Below, piece after piece: positions 17,499-25,387 of a DNA stretch of 64,000 bases (position 1 is the stretch's first letter; every line of letters begins with the position of its first letter). The notes below the pieces were generated by a model. It was not told where the DNA came from. It was given only the letters and a program-made list of their open reading frames with translations, and did no database searches. The stretch is taken from the NCBI RefSeq assembly GCF_000445105.1, contig NZ_ATDP01000106.1, positions 1 through 64,000 of the forward strand, read 5' to 3'. This stretch comes from Sphingobium lactosutens DS20. GTDB taxonomy: Bacteria; Pseudomonadota; Alphaproteobacteria; Sphingomonadales; Sphingomonadaceae. A program made the translations under genes and the position numbers.

Positions 17499-17680
17499 AT
17501 GCTGATCGGCTATGCGCGAACGTCGACGGTTGAACAGGTTGCGGGGCTGGAGGCGCAGGAGGCGTCGCTCGCCGCGACCAAGCACCAAAATTTGCGTCAG
17601 CAAACAGGCTTCTTCATTCAGGCAGCGCGACGGCCTAGCCGCTTTGCTGGCCTTCGTGCGCGAACGCTGCAGTCGCAGAC
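17499..17680 (+). pseudogene. Remnant of a serine recombinase N-terminus
   Basis: MLIGYARTSTVEQVAGLEAQ is the conserved start of a resolvase/invertase, including the catalytic Ser of the R-T-S triad. The frame then diverges, and a later segment in another frame (GLAALLAFVRERC) looks like a displaced resolvase piece. The rest of the catalytic domain and the DNA-binding domain are missing. It marks past insertion and decay between the RHS locus and the next gene. Confidence 0.6.
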
Positions 17681-17755
17681 CTCCACAGGACCTTTCCCGT
17701 TGTCCCTTCGCATAATCCAAAGGACGGCATGGAAACCAACAATAGGAGGTTATCC

Positions 17756-18199
17756 ATGTCGCTGCTGTCTTCGCTAAATCTCGTCCAGTCCAATGCCGCC
17801 GATATGCGCACCCGTGGCATCAGCACGATGCGCCAGAAGCTGATCGACCGGATCAGCGATCAGATCGCCTTGGTTGAGGCGATGGCATCGGGCCAGGCAT
17901 TCCAGCGCGTCAAGTTTCGCCGCGTCCGCGATGAGGCGAGCGACGAGGTGACGGAAACGCCAGTCCGCACGCGGGTCCGGCCATGGTGGTTGCAGGATAA
18001 GGATGGGACCATCCTCGTGTGGATCAAATATGGCAATCAGACACTCGAACTGGCCAAGGGCAAGACGGCGATCCGGGTCAAGACCATGCAGGAATTGACC
18101 AAAACCTTTGAAACGGTGCGCGAGGCCGTCCGCGCCGGAGAATTCGACACACATATCACGAACGCTGTGGGGACGTTCAAAGCGCGCTTTGGCAAGTGA
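17756..18199 (+). CDS. DUF6641 family protein
   Basis: A 147-residue soluble basic protein that I associate with DUF6641. It opens MSLLSSLNLVQSNAADMRTR, has a basic middle with RPWWLQDKDGTILVWIKYGN and closes with helices (FETVREAVRAGEFDTHITNA). AGGAGG lies seven bases before the ATG at 17756. An intrinsic terminator follows after 10 bases, so it is probably monocistronic. The function is unknown; relatives occur on alphaproteobacterial mobile elements. Confidence 0.7.
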   Translation: MSLLSSLNLVQSNAADMRTRGISTMRQKLIDRISDQIALVEAMASGQAFQRVKFRRVRDEASDEVTETPVRTRVRPWWLQDKDGTILVWIKYGNQTLELAKGKTAIRVKTMQELTKTFETVREAVRAGEFDTHITNAVGTFKARFGK

Positions 18200-18209
18200 G
18201 GCCAAGGAG

Positions 18210-18243
18210 AAATGCCCCTCGCCAATGCAAGGGGCATTTTCTC
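18210..18243 (+). terminator. Intrinsic terminator after the DUF6641 gene
   Basis: AAATGCCCCT pairs perfectly with AGGGGCATTT (10 bp, 10-base loop) and is followed by T residues. Because the stem starts with A-rich sequence it could also work for the minus-strand gene that ends at 18260. Confidence 0.8.
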
Positions 18244-18259
18244 TGCAAACACGGATCAG

Positions 18260-18682
18260 CTACGCCGCGCGCCTGAGACCATTGGCTTGCCAGTCTCTGG
18301 CCTCGTTCACGATATCATCCGCCATACTCGATACGACACGGAAAATGTCGATCTGATCGGCGTCCAGCGTCGACGCCTCCCCTTCAACCACCCCTTGGAA
18401 GACATTACACAGGGTTTCAACATCGGGTTGCTCTGGAGGTCTGCTGACCTCGGCCAGCAGCAATCCGAGCGTCGTGCGGGTGACGCAGCTTTCAGCGGCA
18501 TATTTGTCATCCACCTCGTTGATCGTTTCGACAAGATTGTCGGCAACGGTATCAATCAACCGCATAGTTTCATCACCTCGCGCCCAGAGATAGGAAACAC
18601 TGGATTCGAGTGCACGAATAGAGCGTTCCGCGGATTCGACGCGAGCCAGAAGCTCGGCCATGGCATAATCATGCTGTATCAT
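18260..18682 (-). CDS. Hypothetical protein, last gene of a three-gene operon
   Basis: A 140-residue acidic, fully helical-looking protein. Residues about 8-60 have heptad character (LLARVESAERSIRALESSVS, VADNLVETINEVDDKY), so a coiled-coil dimer is likely. No catalytic motif, signal peptide or membrane segment is visible. It starts two bases after the stop of the gene upstream, using that gene's end (GGAGGGCAAGTAA) as ribosome site. I do not recognise it. It may be an adaptor for its two partner proteins. Confidence 0.65.
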   Translation of the reverse strand: MIQHDYAMAELLARVESAERSIRALESSVSYLWARGDETMRLIDTVADNLVETINEVDDKYAAESCVTRTTLGLLLAEVSRPPEQPDVETLCNVFQGVVEGEASTLDADQIDIFRVVSSMADDIVNEARDWQANGLRRAA

Positions 18683-18684
18683 GC

Positions 18685-19329
18685 TTACTTGCCCTCCTTC
18701 TTGAGAACGATGGCCTGTGGCGCCTGCACCTCAACCCAGACATAATCGTCAACATCAACGACCAGCCCGCCATAGGAAATTGAGGTGATGAAAGTGCCCC
18801 AACCGGTCTGCAAGAGATTCAGGTCCAGCAAGTCGGCATCGAACGGCTCCCTACTCTCCACGATAAATGTGCTGCAAACCATATCAAAGGTTCGGCCGGT
18901 GGCATGGCTAAAGCGACTATCGAACTGGTAGAAAGTGCTCTGATCGACCTGATTTATGGGCCAACTATTCTGATCCGGCAGTTGGACATGGTTCAGTAGC
19001 TGACTGCCATTTTGTGCAAACGCCTTAATCTCGACAGGAGCAGACATTTCAATTCCCTCGTCCAAGGCGATGTTGCAGATGCAGCCCCAATCTTTACGCG
19101 AACGGCGGGGATTAATGAGCGAGCCGTCCAGTTTCTGCTGCACGTTGAGGTGCTTGACGTAGATATGGTGGCCAAGCTGCTCCGGATTTTTGTCAATCCA
19201 ATAGGCCGCGACATCGGCATCAATACGCCCCAGTTTGACCTGACCGCCAAAGCCGGAAATCTCAATGCGGGTCCGGTGAATACGCGGGGTCAAAGAAAAT
19301 TCGAAAGGAGAAACGAGATTCTTAATCAT
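18685..19329 (-). CDS. Hypothetical beta-rich protein, middle gene of a three-gene operon
   Basis: A 214-residue protein with many aromatic and polar strands and no signal peptide or catalytic signature. Notable segments are KDWGCICNIALDEGIEMSAP and a Val-rich end (SYGGLVVDVDDYVWVEVQAP). The pattern suggests a beta-sandwich. It lies 33 bases after the gene at 19363 and two bases before the coiled-coil gene, all on one strand. Start choice is weakly supported: only AGGATT is seen upstream. The family is unknown. Confidence 0.65.
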   Translation of the reverse strand: MIKNLVSPFEFSLTPRIHRTRIEISGFGGQVKLGRIDADVAAYWIDKNPEQLGHHIYVKHLNVQQKLDGSLINPRRSRKDWGCICNIALDEGIEMSAPVEIKAFAQNGSQLLNHVQLPDQNSWPINQVDQSTFYQFDSRFSHATGRTFDMVCSTFIVESREPFDADLLDLNLLQTGWGTFITSISYGGLVVDVDDYVWVEVQAPQAIVLKKEGK

Positions 19330-19362
19330 AATAAATTTAATCCTATTTAATTTTAGGGGAGA

Positions 19363-19803
19363 TTAGTTCGCGAACGGCATCGGCTTGCAGAGGACGCCGT
19401 TAATTTCGAGACCATCGAGGAAGCACCCGCCGTGGCGGACATAAACAACGGGAGCGATACGGATGCCGCCGAAGTCGAGCGGACGATCAAACTCGACAAA
19501 GAAATCGAGCATCACCTCTTCCCGCTGGTTGATCGGTTTCACGCCATGAGGATCATGCCAGCCCCCTTGCGGGGCAATCGGGTTGACATTGAAGACCTGC
19601 ACGCAGTCGCCATTACGGTCGAAAATAGCGCCCTCATGCTCCATGGCCACATCGACACCCATGATGAATGGCAACGGAACGGAAGAGGCCGGATCAAAGG
19701 TCACTTCTGACTCGGCCGTCCAGGTGGGATCGACCTTTGGCATACCGCCCTGTCCTACGATGCAGATGTGATACGGGTAGATGTTGGAGTTAGTTGCAGT
19801 CAT
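19363..19803 (-). CDS. Hypothetical protein, first gene of a three-gene operon
   Basis: A 146-residue beta-rich protein that begins MTATNSNIYPYHICIVGQGG and contains GVDVAMEHEGAIFDRNGDCV and NPIAPQGGWHDPHGVKPINQ. It resembles small secreted-type or inclusion-body-type proteins in outline, but no signal peptide is present and I cannot place it. AGGAAAC precedes the ATG at 19803. The AT-rich 170 bases upstream hold the likely divergent promoters for this operon and for the gene at 19979. Confidence 0.65.
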   Translation of the reverse strand: MTATNSNIYPYHICIVGQGGMPKVDPTWTAESEVTFDPASSVPLPFIMGVDVAMEHEGAIFDRNGDCVQVFNVNPIAPQGGWHDPHGVKPINQREEVMLDFFVEFDRPLDFGGIRIAPVVYVRHGGCFLDGLEINGVLCKPMPFAN

Positions 19804-19978
19804 ATTAGTTTCCTATGTTGCTCAATGGATTAAATTGCATTGGGTTGGTTGGCGTTGCGCTTTAAGCGCAGAGGTGGATTAACACAGGAATTATATAACG
19901 CAATAGGGAAAATGTAAGCGGCGATAATTAAATTTAGATTTAATTGAACCGAAGCTCGTTGCATGGTAGCTGCCGCTT

Positions 19979-20383
19979 ATGGAAAGCACCGCAGACATAC
20001 TCCTCGCGCACAAGCAAAGGCTGGTGGCGGAACTGGCATTGGCCAAAGCCAAGGTTGAAAGCATCGAGATGGAAATCGCGAATGTCGAATCCGCGATCGG
20101 GTCGCTACCACAAGCGCCCGCGCCTACAATCGAGCAGAAATCAGCGCCTACTAAGGTGCGACATATTGGTCGGAAAATGAGTGTGAAAGCGATGGTGCTG
20201 GAATCGCTGGACCAGCATCTACCCGATGGCGGCGAAGTCCATGACCTGTTGAACTGCTTCGCGACAGTTTATGGCCGCGATGATGTGGCCCGGACGAGTT
20301 TAAGCCCGCAACTGACCACCCTTAAAAATGAGGGGAAGATAAGCCGTGACGGTATGATCTGGCGCCTGGTGCGAAATGGCTGA
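19979..20383 (+). CDS. Hypothetical protein: coiled coil plus winged-helix-like domain
   Basis: A 134-residue protein. Residues 1-45 form a charged coiled coil (AHKQRLVAELALAKAKVESI), a Pro-rich linker follows (PQAPAPTIEQKSAPTK), and the C-terminal ~65 residues read like a small winged helix (VLESLDQHLPDGGEVHDLLN, SLSPQLTTLKNEGKISRDGM). It could be a DNA-binding regulator. It overlaps the next gene by eight bases, so the two are coupled. Function is inferred only from fold appearance. Confidence 0.65.
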   Translation: MESTADILLAHKQRLVAELALAKAKVESIEMEIANVESAIGSLPQAPAPTIEQKSAPTKVRHIGRKMSVKAMVLESLDQHLPDGGEVHDLLNCFATVYGRDDVARTSLSPQLTTLKNEGKISRDGMIWRLVRNG

Positions 20384-20597
20384 CCATCAGCCGGTCGCCT
20401 GTTCGCGATGTGGCCATTGGGCGCAAATCTGGCGGGAAACCGACAACCAGCATGACTATCGCGTCGAATGCGGTTTCTGCCGTCGGTACGTCGGCTGGAA
20501 ATCGGAGGCCCAGCTTGCCGTTCAGCGCACCGTCACGGAGGTGACGGTCATAACATTGCCCGATCCTGGGCCAACGCTCGATGCCTTCATGACGTGA
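20376..20597 (+). CDS. Small zinc-ribbon-like protein
   Basis: A 73-residue protein with CSRCGHWA (residues 9-16) and CGFCRRYVGW (about 32-41), two CxxC knuckles spaced as in a zinc ribbon. It overlaps the preceding gene and is surely co-expressed with it. The Trp-rich middle resembles restriction-alleviation/Lar-type zinc ribbons of phages; that is only a resemblance, not a firm assignment. Confidence 0.65.
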   Translation: MADHQPVACSRCGHWAQIWRETDNQHDYRVECGFCRRYVGWKSEAQLAVQRTVTEVTVITLPDPGPTLDAFMT

Positions 20598-20917
20598 CGT
20601 TGGCGACTGTAGGACCGTCAATCGCATTACCCGTTGGGCCAGCACGCGCCACTATAGGTTGATCCTGCAAACAGGCTGAGGGGCGGTGGAATTGAGCGGC
20701 TCTACTTCTGGCGATCCGCTGGAAGCACCCTGACCAACGGGGCAGGCGTGAATGACGGATGCCAAGTTCGGATCGTGCTGATCGATTACGATCGTCTCAT
20801 CTCCATTACGCGTGGGCAAGCGGACCCGCAAAGTGGCAGCAACCGCGAGATCGCCTGACTTCATTTACCGCGTCCGAGCAGCCGTTCCGCACAGGCCGCT
20901 AGACCTCCTTGCAGTTA
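20598..20917. other. Intergenic region, at most one doubtful small ORF
   Basis: A 70-codon minus-strand frame (20652-20864, starting MKSGDLAVAATLRVRLPTRN) is open but has no good ribosome site and no recognised family, so I do not call it. I see no repeats or structured RNA here. Confidence 0.35.
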
Positions 20918-21874
20918 TTAGCCTAGGTCTTCAGGATCGAATTTTGACGGTCCTCTGCCCACCCTAACGAATTTGGTATTCGATCGAATATAGTGATCGC
21001 TGATACCCGCATTGGCATCGACCACATCAAAGCCTTCGCCCCGCCTGATGTTGACAATCTTCCCCTTAACCTCAATCGGCTTTTCGCCGTCCGGCAGCAT
21101 GGCGTCGGTATTAGAGTAGTATGTTGGAATGTTGTCGGACTGGACGGGGCCGTCCGGGCGTAGCTCCACGAGGTTTACCCAGCAGGACATGTATCCAGAC
21201 TGCCCATAGCAGTCTTCCTGATAGAGTGCCGGGTAGTCGGTCATGGTGTCGATCAGTGTAATATCCGACGAGGGAATGCCGAATTGGCCTGAGTTAAATT
21301 CTACCGGATCGCCAAAGAAGGAAAACTTCTGCTGATCGCCATCCATCCGATAGACGCGAAAAGCCCCATAATTTGCATGACTTGGCGTCACGCTGGTGAC
21401 TTTCACGATCAGAAATACCCCGGATTCCAGATTGAGAATCTTGAACGGGGTGACATAGGCCCTGCCATTGTCACCATCCTGTCTGAACATCGTGCTATGA
21501 CCCGTCGCTGCTTTGAATGCAGCAATCAGGTTTTGATCGGTCATGTCATAGGCAATGGACGCGAGGACATTGTCATCCGGGTCGGGGATCAGATCAGCAC
21601 TGCCTCCGTCCGTCTCGGATGAGGCCGCCATGTCAGCGTTAGCATCGTTAGAACCGGATTCACCTCGGTCCGTCGCGAATTCGAAACGCGGTGGAAGGTT
21701 GGCTATATAAAGTGCTAGGCCAGATGTGGCGGCACACAATAGGCAAGTCCAACCAACATATTTCCATTTTCGGCGTCGACGGCAATCTTGGCACAGCCCG
21801 GAGGTGGCAGGGCCAAATTCCTCGCCGGGATAAAAAACCTTACAAGCACGACATTCGTCCAATATTTCAACCAT
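20918..21874 (-). CDS. Membrane-anchored hypothetical protein with N-terminal zinc ribbon
   Basis: A 318-residue protein. CRACKVFYPGEEF and GLCQDCRRRRKWK (residues about 8-37) form a CxxC...CxxC zinc ribbon on the cytoplasmic side; YVGWTCLLCAATSGLALYIA (about 39-58) is a single membrane span. An acidic linker then leads to a large beta-rich extracytoplasmic domain of ~230 residues with a Cys pair (EDCYGQSGYMSCW). A GTG start 18 bases upstream (21892) is possible; I prefer the ATG after GGTGGGG. The protein is unknown. It is read away from the XRE gene at 21995. Confidence 0.7.
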   Translation of the reverse strand: MVEILDECRACKVFYPGEEFGPATSGLCQDCRRRRKWKYVGWTCLLCAATSGLALYIANLPPRFEFATDRGESGSNDANADMAASSETDGGSADLIPDPDDNVLASIAYDMTDQNLIAAFKAATGHSTMFRQDGDNGRAYVTPFKILNLESGVFLIVKVTSVTPSHANYGAFRVYRMDGDQQKFSFFGDPVEFNSGQFGIPSSDITLIDTMTDYPALYQEDCYGQSGYMSCWVNLVELRPDGPVQSDNIPTYYSNTDAMLPDGEKPIEVKGKIVNIRRGEGFDVVDANAGISDHYIRSNTKFVRVGRGPSKFDPEDLG

Positions 21875-21994
21875 TCGCCCCACCAATGTCACTTTATCGT
21901 GTCATATCTAATCGCTGACATCTTCTTGTCGGGCAACTAAAATGACACGACTGGTGGACAGACATTCTACCTATCTCGCCGCCATGTCGGGGGG

Positions 21995-22213
21995 ATGGAT
22001 GTTGTCGAAATCCTTGGCCAGAATGTGCGTCATTACCGGCAACTGCGAGGGATGACGCAGGAGGAAGTTGGCCTTTCGATCGATATGAAGCGCAGCTATG
22101 TCAGCGACCTTGAACGCGGAAAGCGCAATCCTAGCGTCCGAGCCTTAGGTAGGCTTGCTGAGGCATTGGGCGTTGAACCAGCCGCTTTGCTAGCGGAAAA
22201 TGCGGGGGACTGA
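21995..22213 (+). CDS. XRE-family transcriptional regulator
   Basis: A 72-residue single-domain Cro/C1-type helix-turn-helix protein: NVRHYRQLRGMTQEEVGLSI, then DMKRSYVSDLERGKRNPSVR, then RLAEALGVEP. It has only the DNA-binding domain. Divergent from the zinc-ribbon membrane gene and two codons before the DUF7662-like gene, it probably controls one or both. The start is unusual because the G-run of the ribosome site abuts the ATG. Confidence 0.85.
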   Translation: MDVVEILGQNVRHYRQLRGMTQEEVGLSIDMKRSYVSDLERGKRNPSVRALGRLAEALGVEPAALLAENAGD

Positions 22214-22220
22214 GAAGATA

Positions 22221-22463
22221 ATGGCAGGGAAATACGAAGCCCTTAGGGAGCACCTGAAAAACTGCAAATTTGCCGAATTTGAACTGACTTTCGCAAAAAT
22301 CGAGATGATCATCGGTGGACCTCTGCCGAAATCGGCCTACACCCCGCAATTTTGGGCCAACACAAGCGATCTCACTCAGCCTCAACGGAAAGCGATAGCG
22401 GCGTCCGGGTTTGAGTCGTTCCTCATTTCCGGATCTAAAAAGGTGAAATTCAAACGGCTTTAA
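22221..22463 (+). CDS. DUF7662-like small protein
   Basis: An 80-residue protein with the pattern MAGKYEALREHLKNCKFAEF, TFAKIEMIIGGPLPKSA and WANTSDLTQPQRKAIAASGF, which I match to DUF7662-type proteins (small, often beside XRE regulators or restriction genes). The conserved Lys-Tyr start, the IGGPLP turn and the Trp-Ala-Asn block are present. Function is unknown. It starts eight bases after the XRE stop, so the two are co-transcribed. Confidence 0.7.
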   Translation: MAGKYEALREHLKNCKFAEFELTFAKIEMIIGGPLPKSAYTPQFWANTSDLTQPQRKAIAASGFESFLISGSKKVKFKRL

Positions 22464-22490
22464 CCTTCGAGAGCCAAATCCTGTCGAATG

Positions 22491-22709
22491 TCAGGATTCG
22501 TCACGCGGGGTAATCATGGTGATTGCCTCGCTTATCAGGATGAGGCGAAGGCCGGTTTCTCGCAGGCTGTTGGCAAGCGCGTGAATTTGCCCGGCATCAT
22601 CCTCCGCCTGGCCCTGCATTCCGATTTCGGTCGCACCTTCGCACAGTGCCGTCATAAACACGAAGAGCTCCTGCACCAGATTGAGCGGGGAAAGTTCATA
22701 TTTGACCAT
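22491..22709 (-). CDS. Small hypothetical helical protein
   Basis: A 72-residue helical protein (LNLVQELFVFMTALCEGATE, IHALANSLRETGLRLILISE). AAGGAGG lies eight bases before the ATG at 22709, which makes it a real gene despite its size. It is read in the same direction as the serine recombinase, 100 bases downstream of it. No family is recognised. Confidence 0.6.
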   Translation of the reverse strand: MVKYELSPLNLVQELFVFMTALCEGATEIGMQGQAEDDAGQIHALANSLRETGLRLILISEAITMITPRDES

Positions 22710-22808
22710 CGACAGCCTCCTTGAGCGTTGGGAGGCACTTCCTCCTGCAAAGCGGGAATGGCTACAGGTGCTGCATCGGGCGATGGTGCACTCGCGGCTG
22801 GGCAGTCT

Positions 22809-23486
22809 TCAGGCGTTGCCCAGGGAGCTTTGGCCCACATGGTCTGTGTCGATGTTGCGAAGGCGACCGACGATATTTTTGACGGTCTGCGCTGTGAACC
22901 GCCCGTCCTTGGCCGTGCTGATACCAGCCATGTTCAGCTGATTTGCCATCGCATTGAATGACCAGCCTGCATTCACCATCGGCATCAAAATGGGTTCGAT
23001 CGACCGGGCATAGGCCATCGCCTGCTTGCAATGCCGTTCCTTCAATGCAGCCGCGTTTTTACCAAGAGCAACGCCTCTCTTCCTGGCTTCGGCCAGAGCG
23101 CTCCGGGTCCGCTCAGAAATCAGTCTCCGTTCCTCCTGAGCGAGGGCCGCAAAAATGTGCAGCTGGAAATCCGTGGCGTGGGGCATCTCCGCAACGGCAA
23201 GCCCAATGCCCTGTTCCATGATCCCGGCAATGAAGCTGACTTTCCGCGAAAACCGGTCTAGCTTTGCGATCAGAATTTTCGCGTCATGCTTTTTAGCATG
23301 AGCAATCGCCTTCCAAAGCTGTTCGCGATCATCGGCCTTGCCGGACTGGACCTCAACAAACTCAGCTATGACCTCGTCACCCTCGCGCAGGAACGATTCT
23401 ATCTTCGATCGCTGGGCAGCCAGCCCCAAGCCGGAACGCCCTTGTCGCGCAGTAGATACGCGTAAATACGCTACAAATCGGGTCAT
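22809..23486 (-). CDS. Serine recombinase (resolvase/invertase family)
   Basis: A 225-residue serine recombinase. The catalytic domain spans residues about 2-140 with the nucleophile Ser in AYLRVSTARQ, the conserved ILIAKLDRFSRKV and the HATDFQLHIFAALAQEERRL helix. A C-terminal helix-turn-helix (FNAMANQLNMAGISTAKDGR, FTAQTVKNIVGRL) completes it. Length suits a resolvase or invertase rather than a large integrase. I start it at MTRFVAYLRVS (23486) because that is the family's usual beginning; no strong ribosome site is seen. It may act on inverted repeats in the element. Confidence 0.85.
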   Translation of the reverse strand: MTRFVAYLRVSTARQGRSGLGLAAQRSKIESFLREGDEVIAEFVEVQSGKADDREQLWKAIAHAKKHDAKILIAKLDRFSRKVSFIAGIMEQGIGLAVAEMPHATDFQLHIFAALAQEERRLISERTRSALAEARKRGVALGKNAAALKERHCKQAMAYARSIEPILMPMVNAGWSFNAMANQLNMAGISTAKDGRFTAQTVKNIVGRLRNIDTDHVGQSSLGNA

Positions 23487-23723
23487 AAAATGAAATCCAT
23501 CTACGACAAACGTTGGTTTGTTGGAGACGGAATCCGGCAAAAGGATGAGGTTGGCAACGGGGCTCGGAACGACCCATCCAAGACGCTCAGCCGACAAATT
23601 CTGGTGCCCAAGTGCAGCCGGTCCGCTTTGATATCCTCTCAGAGAATAAACGGCACGAGTTGGAGCTGTTTGGAACGTTCAACAGCGGCAATCAGATAGG
23701 CGATCGGCAGCGGCGTCATAAAG

Positions 23724-24314
23724 TTACTGCGCAACGATCTTCAGCGCATCCAACACTTCTGGTGTGATTGTTCCGGTCACCTTCAGATTAAAATCGCCCT
23801 GGAATTTTTCCAATGCGGTTCGGGTTTCCTTGCCGACCACTCCATCGATCACACCCTGGTAGTAGCCATAGGACTGGAGCCCAAGTTGCACCCTCTTCGT
23901 GATCGTAGTGAAGAGTTCCGTGCGGCCGCTTAGCGGAATGGGAGCCTGAGCTGGCGGAGTGGCAGGTGGATTGAAAAGCGACGACGCCCCATTTGTCGTG
24001 GATCGAGAGCGCGATGGCGCGGGAGTAGGAGTGGGCGTCGAGGCGGGATAGCTTGGCGTATATACAGGCGCGCGATAGATGCTGCCGCCTGAGCCAGATC
24101 GATGGCTGCTGTGAGACGAATGGCTGCGGTGACTGCTATGCGATCTGTGGCTGGCCAGGGTGAATTTATGATCCTGGCGAAATTGCTGGATCAGGGGCTG
24201 CTTACCGGGCTCGTCGACCTTGAGAACCGCCTGCATGAACTGCGCCTGTGCTGCTTCTGCCGCGCCCAGTCCCGCAAAACTTAGACCCGAGATAAGAAAT
24301 CGCGATTTCTTCAT
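23724..24314 (-). CDS. hxsA: HxsA: His-Xaa-Ser repeat protein, modification target
   Basis: A 196-residue exported protein. Residues 1-24 are a signal peptide. Residues 56-73 read HRSHSSHRSHSSHSSHRS, six His-Xaa-Ser triplets, the target region of the Hxs system. A Pro/Ser/Thr linker follows, then a peptidoglycan-binding_1-like domain (QLGLQSYGYYQGVIDGVVGK, TRTALEKFQ). It overlaps hxsC by four bases (ATGA), so translation is coupled. The radical SAM enzymes HxsB and HxsC are thought to modify the repeat; the chemistry is not established. The binding domain suggests the product works at the cell wall. Confidence 0.85.
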   Translation of the reverse strand: MKKSRFLISGLSFAGLGAAEAAQAQFMQAVLKVDEPGKQPLIQQFRQDHKFTLASHRSHSSHRSHSSHSSHRSGSGGSIYRAPVYTPSYPASTPTPTPAPSRSRSTTNGASSLFNPPATPPAQAPIPLSGRTELFTTITKRVQLGLQSYGYYQGVIDGVVGKETRTALEKFQGDFNLKVTGTITPEVLDALKIVAQ

Positions 24315-25387
24315 AGAGGAACCACCTTGAGATCGGCATCCCTGGGATGCCATTCGAAAAATCCACCGCACTGATCACGTTCATGGCATGGGGCACATGT
24401 TGGCGCATATCGTCGTTTCCAATCCGAGATCGAGGCCATTGCATACGGCCGATATTCCTGTGGCACACTGCATCGTGGAACATTGAAAAGGCGCACGTCG
24501 AGGCCGGATAGTATCGCATGGTCAAGAGCCTGACCCAGGGGCGCGAAATCCTGCTGATGATCGACGTAAAGAGCATCCCAGCGGTTCTTGGCGAAACCGG
24601 CGTTCTCGAGCTGCATTATCGACCAGTGCTCGATGAACGGCAGGCGCGTTACCACATACCGCGCCAACCGAGGCAGATCATTATAATTGTCGGATAGCAG
24701 TACGGTCCGCAGTTCGATGCGGGCGCCCGCTGCCAGCAAATGGCAGAAGCTCTTTTCGAGACGAGCCAATGCCCCTTCTTTTGCCACAATCTGGTCGTGG
24801 GAAGCATGATCGGCAGAATAAACCGGAATTCCCCATTGCACCCGTTGGTAGCAGGGCTGTCGTAATCGCTCGACATCGCCTTGTTCGAAATGCTGTCCAT
24901 TGGAGAGGATATGAAAAGCCAGATCCGGCCGCTGGCCAAGAACTGTTTCCAGCAACTCGAGAAGGTCAGCCTTGAACAAAGTTGGCTCCCCGCCCGATAT
25001 ACCTATGACCGACGAGTCTGGAGCGAGTAAGCAAGCGTCTGTAAATGCGGCGAAGCGATCTTCATGAGTCTTCTTGGGTGGCTGTGAACACATGACGCAG
25101 AGCTGATCGCAACGCTCGGTCACCAGCAGCGTATTATGGCCGGATCCTGCACGTATCAGGCGTTCGGCCCTACCAGCGCGTGGATCGACGAGGACTATGT
25201 CGCCTTCAAGACTCATAGCTTGCGGGCGCTCGATGGTGAAAAGACCAAAATCACCGCTGTAAAGCGCGGTGCCACCTGCATCGCTCATCAGCCTTGCGTC
25301 CCGGCTATCGTCCCACGTTACGGCGCCGAGACGCGTGACGAATGGCGAGACAGCGTCCGATGTTGAAGGGAGAATAAGGGGGATCAT
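24311..25387 (-). CDS. hxsC: HxsC: His-Xaa-Ser system radical SAM maturase
   Basis: A 358-residue radical SAM enzyme. The 4Fe-4S motif CDQLCVMC (Cys 93, 97 and 100) is followed by SQPPKKTHEDR, a GISGGEPTLF glycine motif for SAM binding and an LSNGQHF strand. A C-terminal CAPCHERDQCGGFF block should bind an auxiliary cluster or zinc. About 85 N-terminal residues precede the barrel. The start at MIPLIL (25387) overlaps the hxsB stop by four bases; the longer frame to 25519 lies wholly within hxsB. This matches HxsC in the known Hxs gene set. Confidence 0.85.
   Translation of the reverse strand: MIPLILPSTSDAVSPFVTRLGAVTWDDSRDARLMSDAGGTALYSGDFGLFTIERPQAMSLEGDIVLVDPRAGRAERLIRAGSGHNTLLVTERCDQLCVMCSQPPKKTHEDRFAAFTDACLLAPDSSVIGISGGEPTLFKADLLELLETVLGQRPDLAFHILSNGQHFEQGDVERLRQPCYQRVQWGIPVYSADHASHDQIVAKEGALARLEKSFCHLLAAGARIELRTVLLSDNYNDLPRLARYVVTRLPFIEHWSIMQLENAGFAKNRWDALYVDHQQDFAPLGQALDHAILSGLDVRLFNVPRCSVPQEYRPYAMASISDWKRRYAPTCAPCHERDQCGGFFEWHPRDADLKVVPL

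Noticed and set aside
20652..20864. A 70-residue minus-strand ORF
   Set aside because: It has no good ribosome site, no family match and no coupled neighbour.
24090..24150. Tandem DNA repeats that could be read as a CRISPR-like array
   Set aside because: They encode the His-Xaa-Ser triplets of HxsA; there are no spacers and no cas genes.
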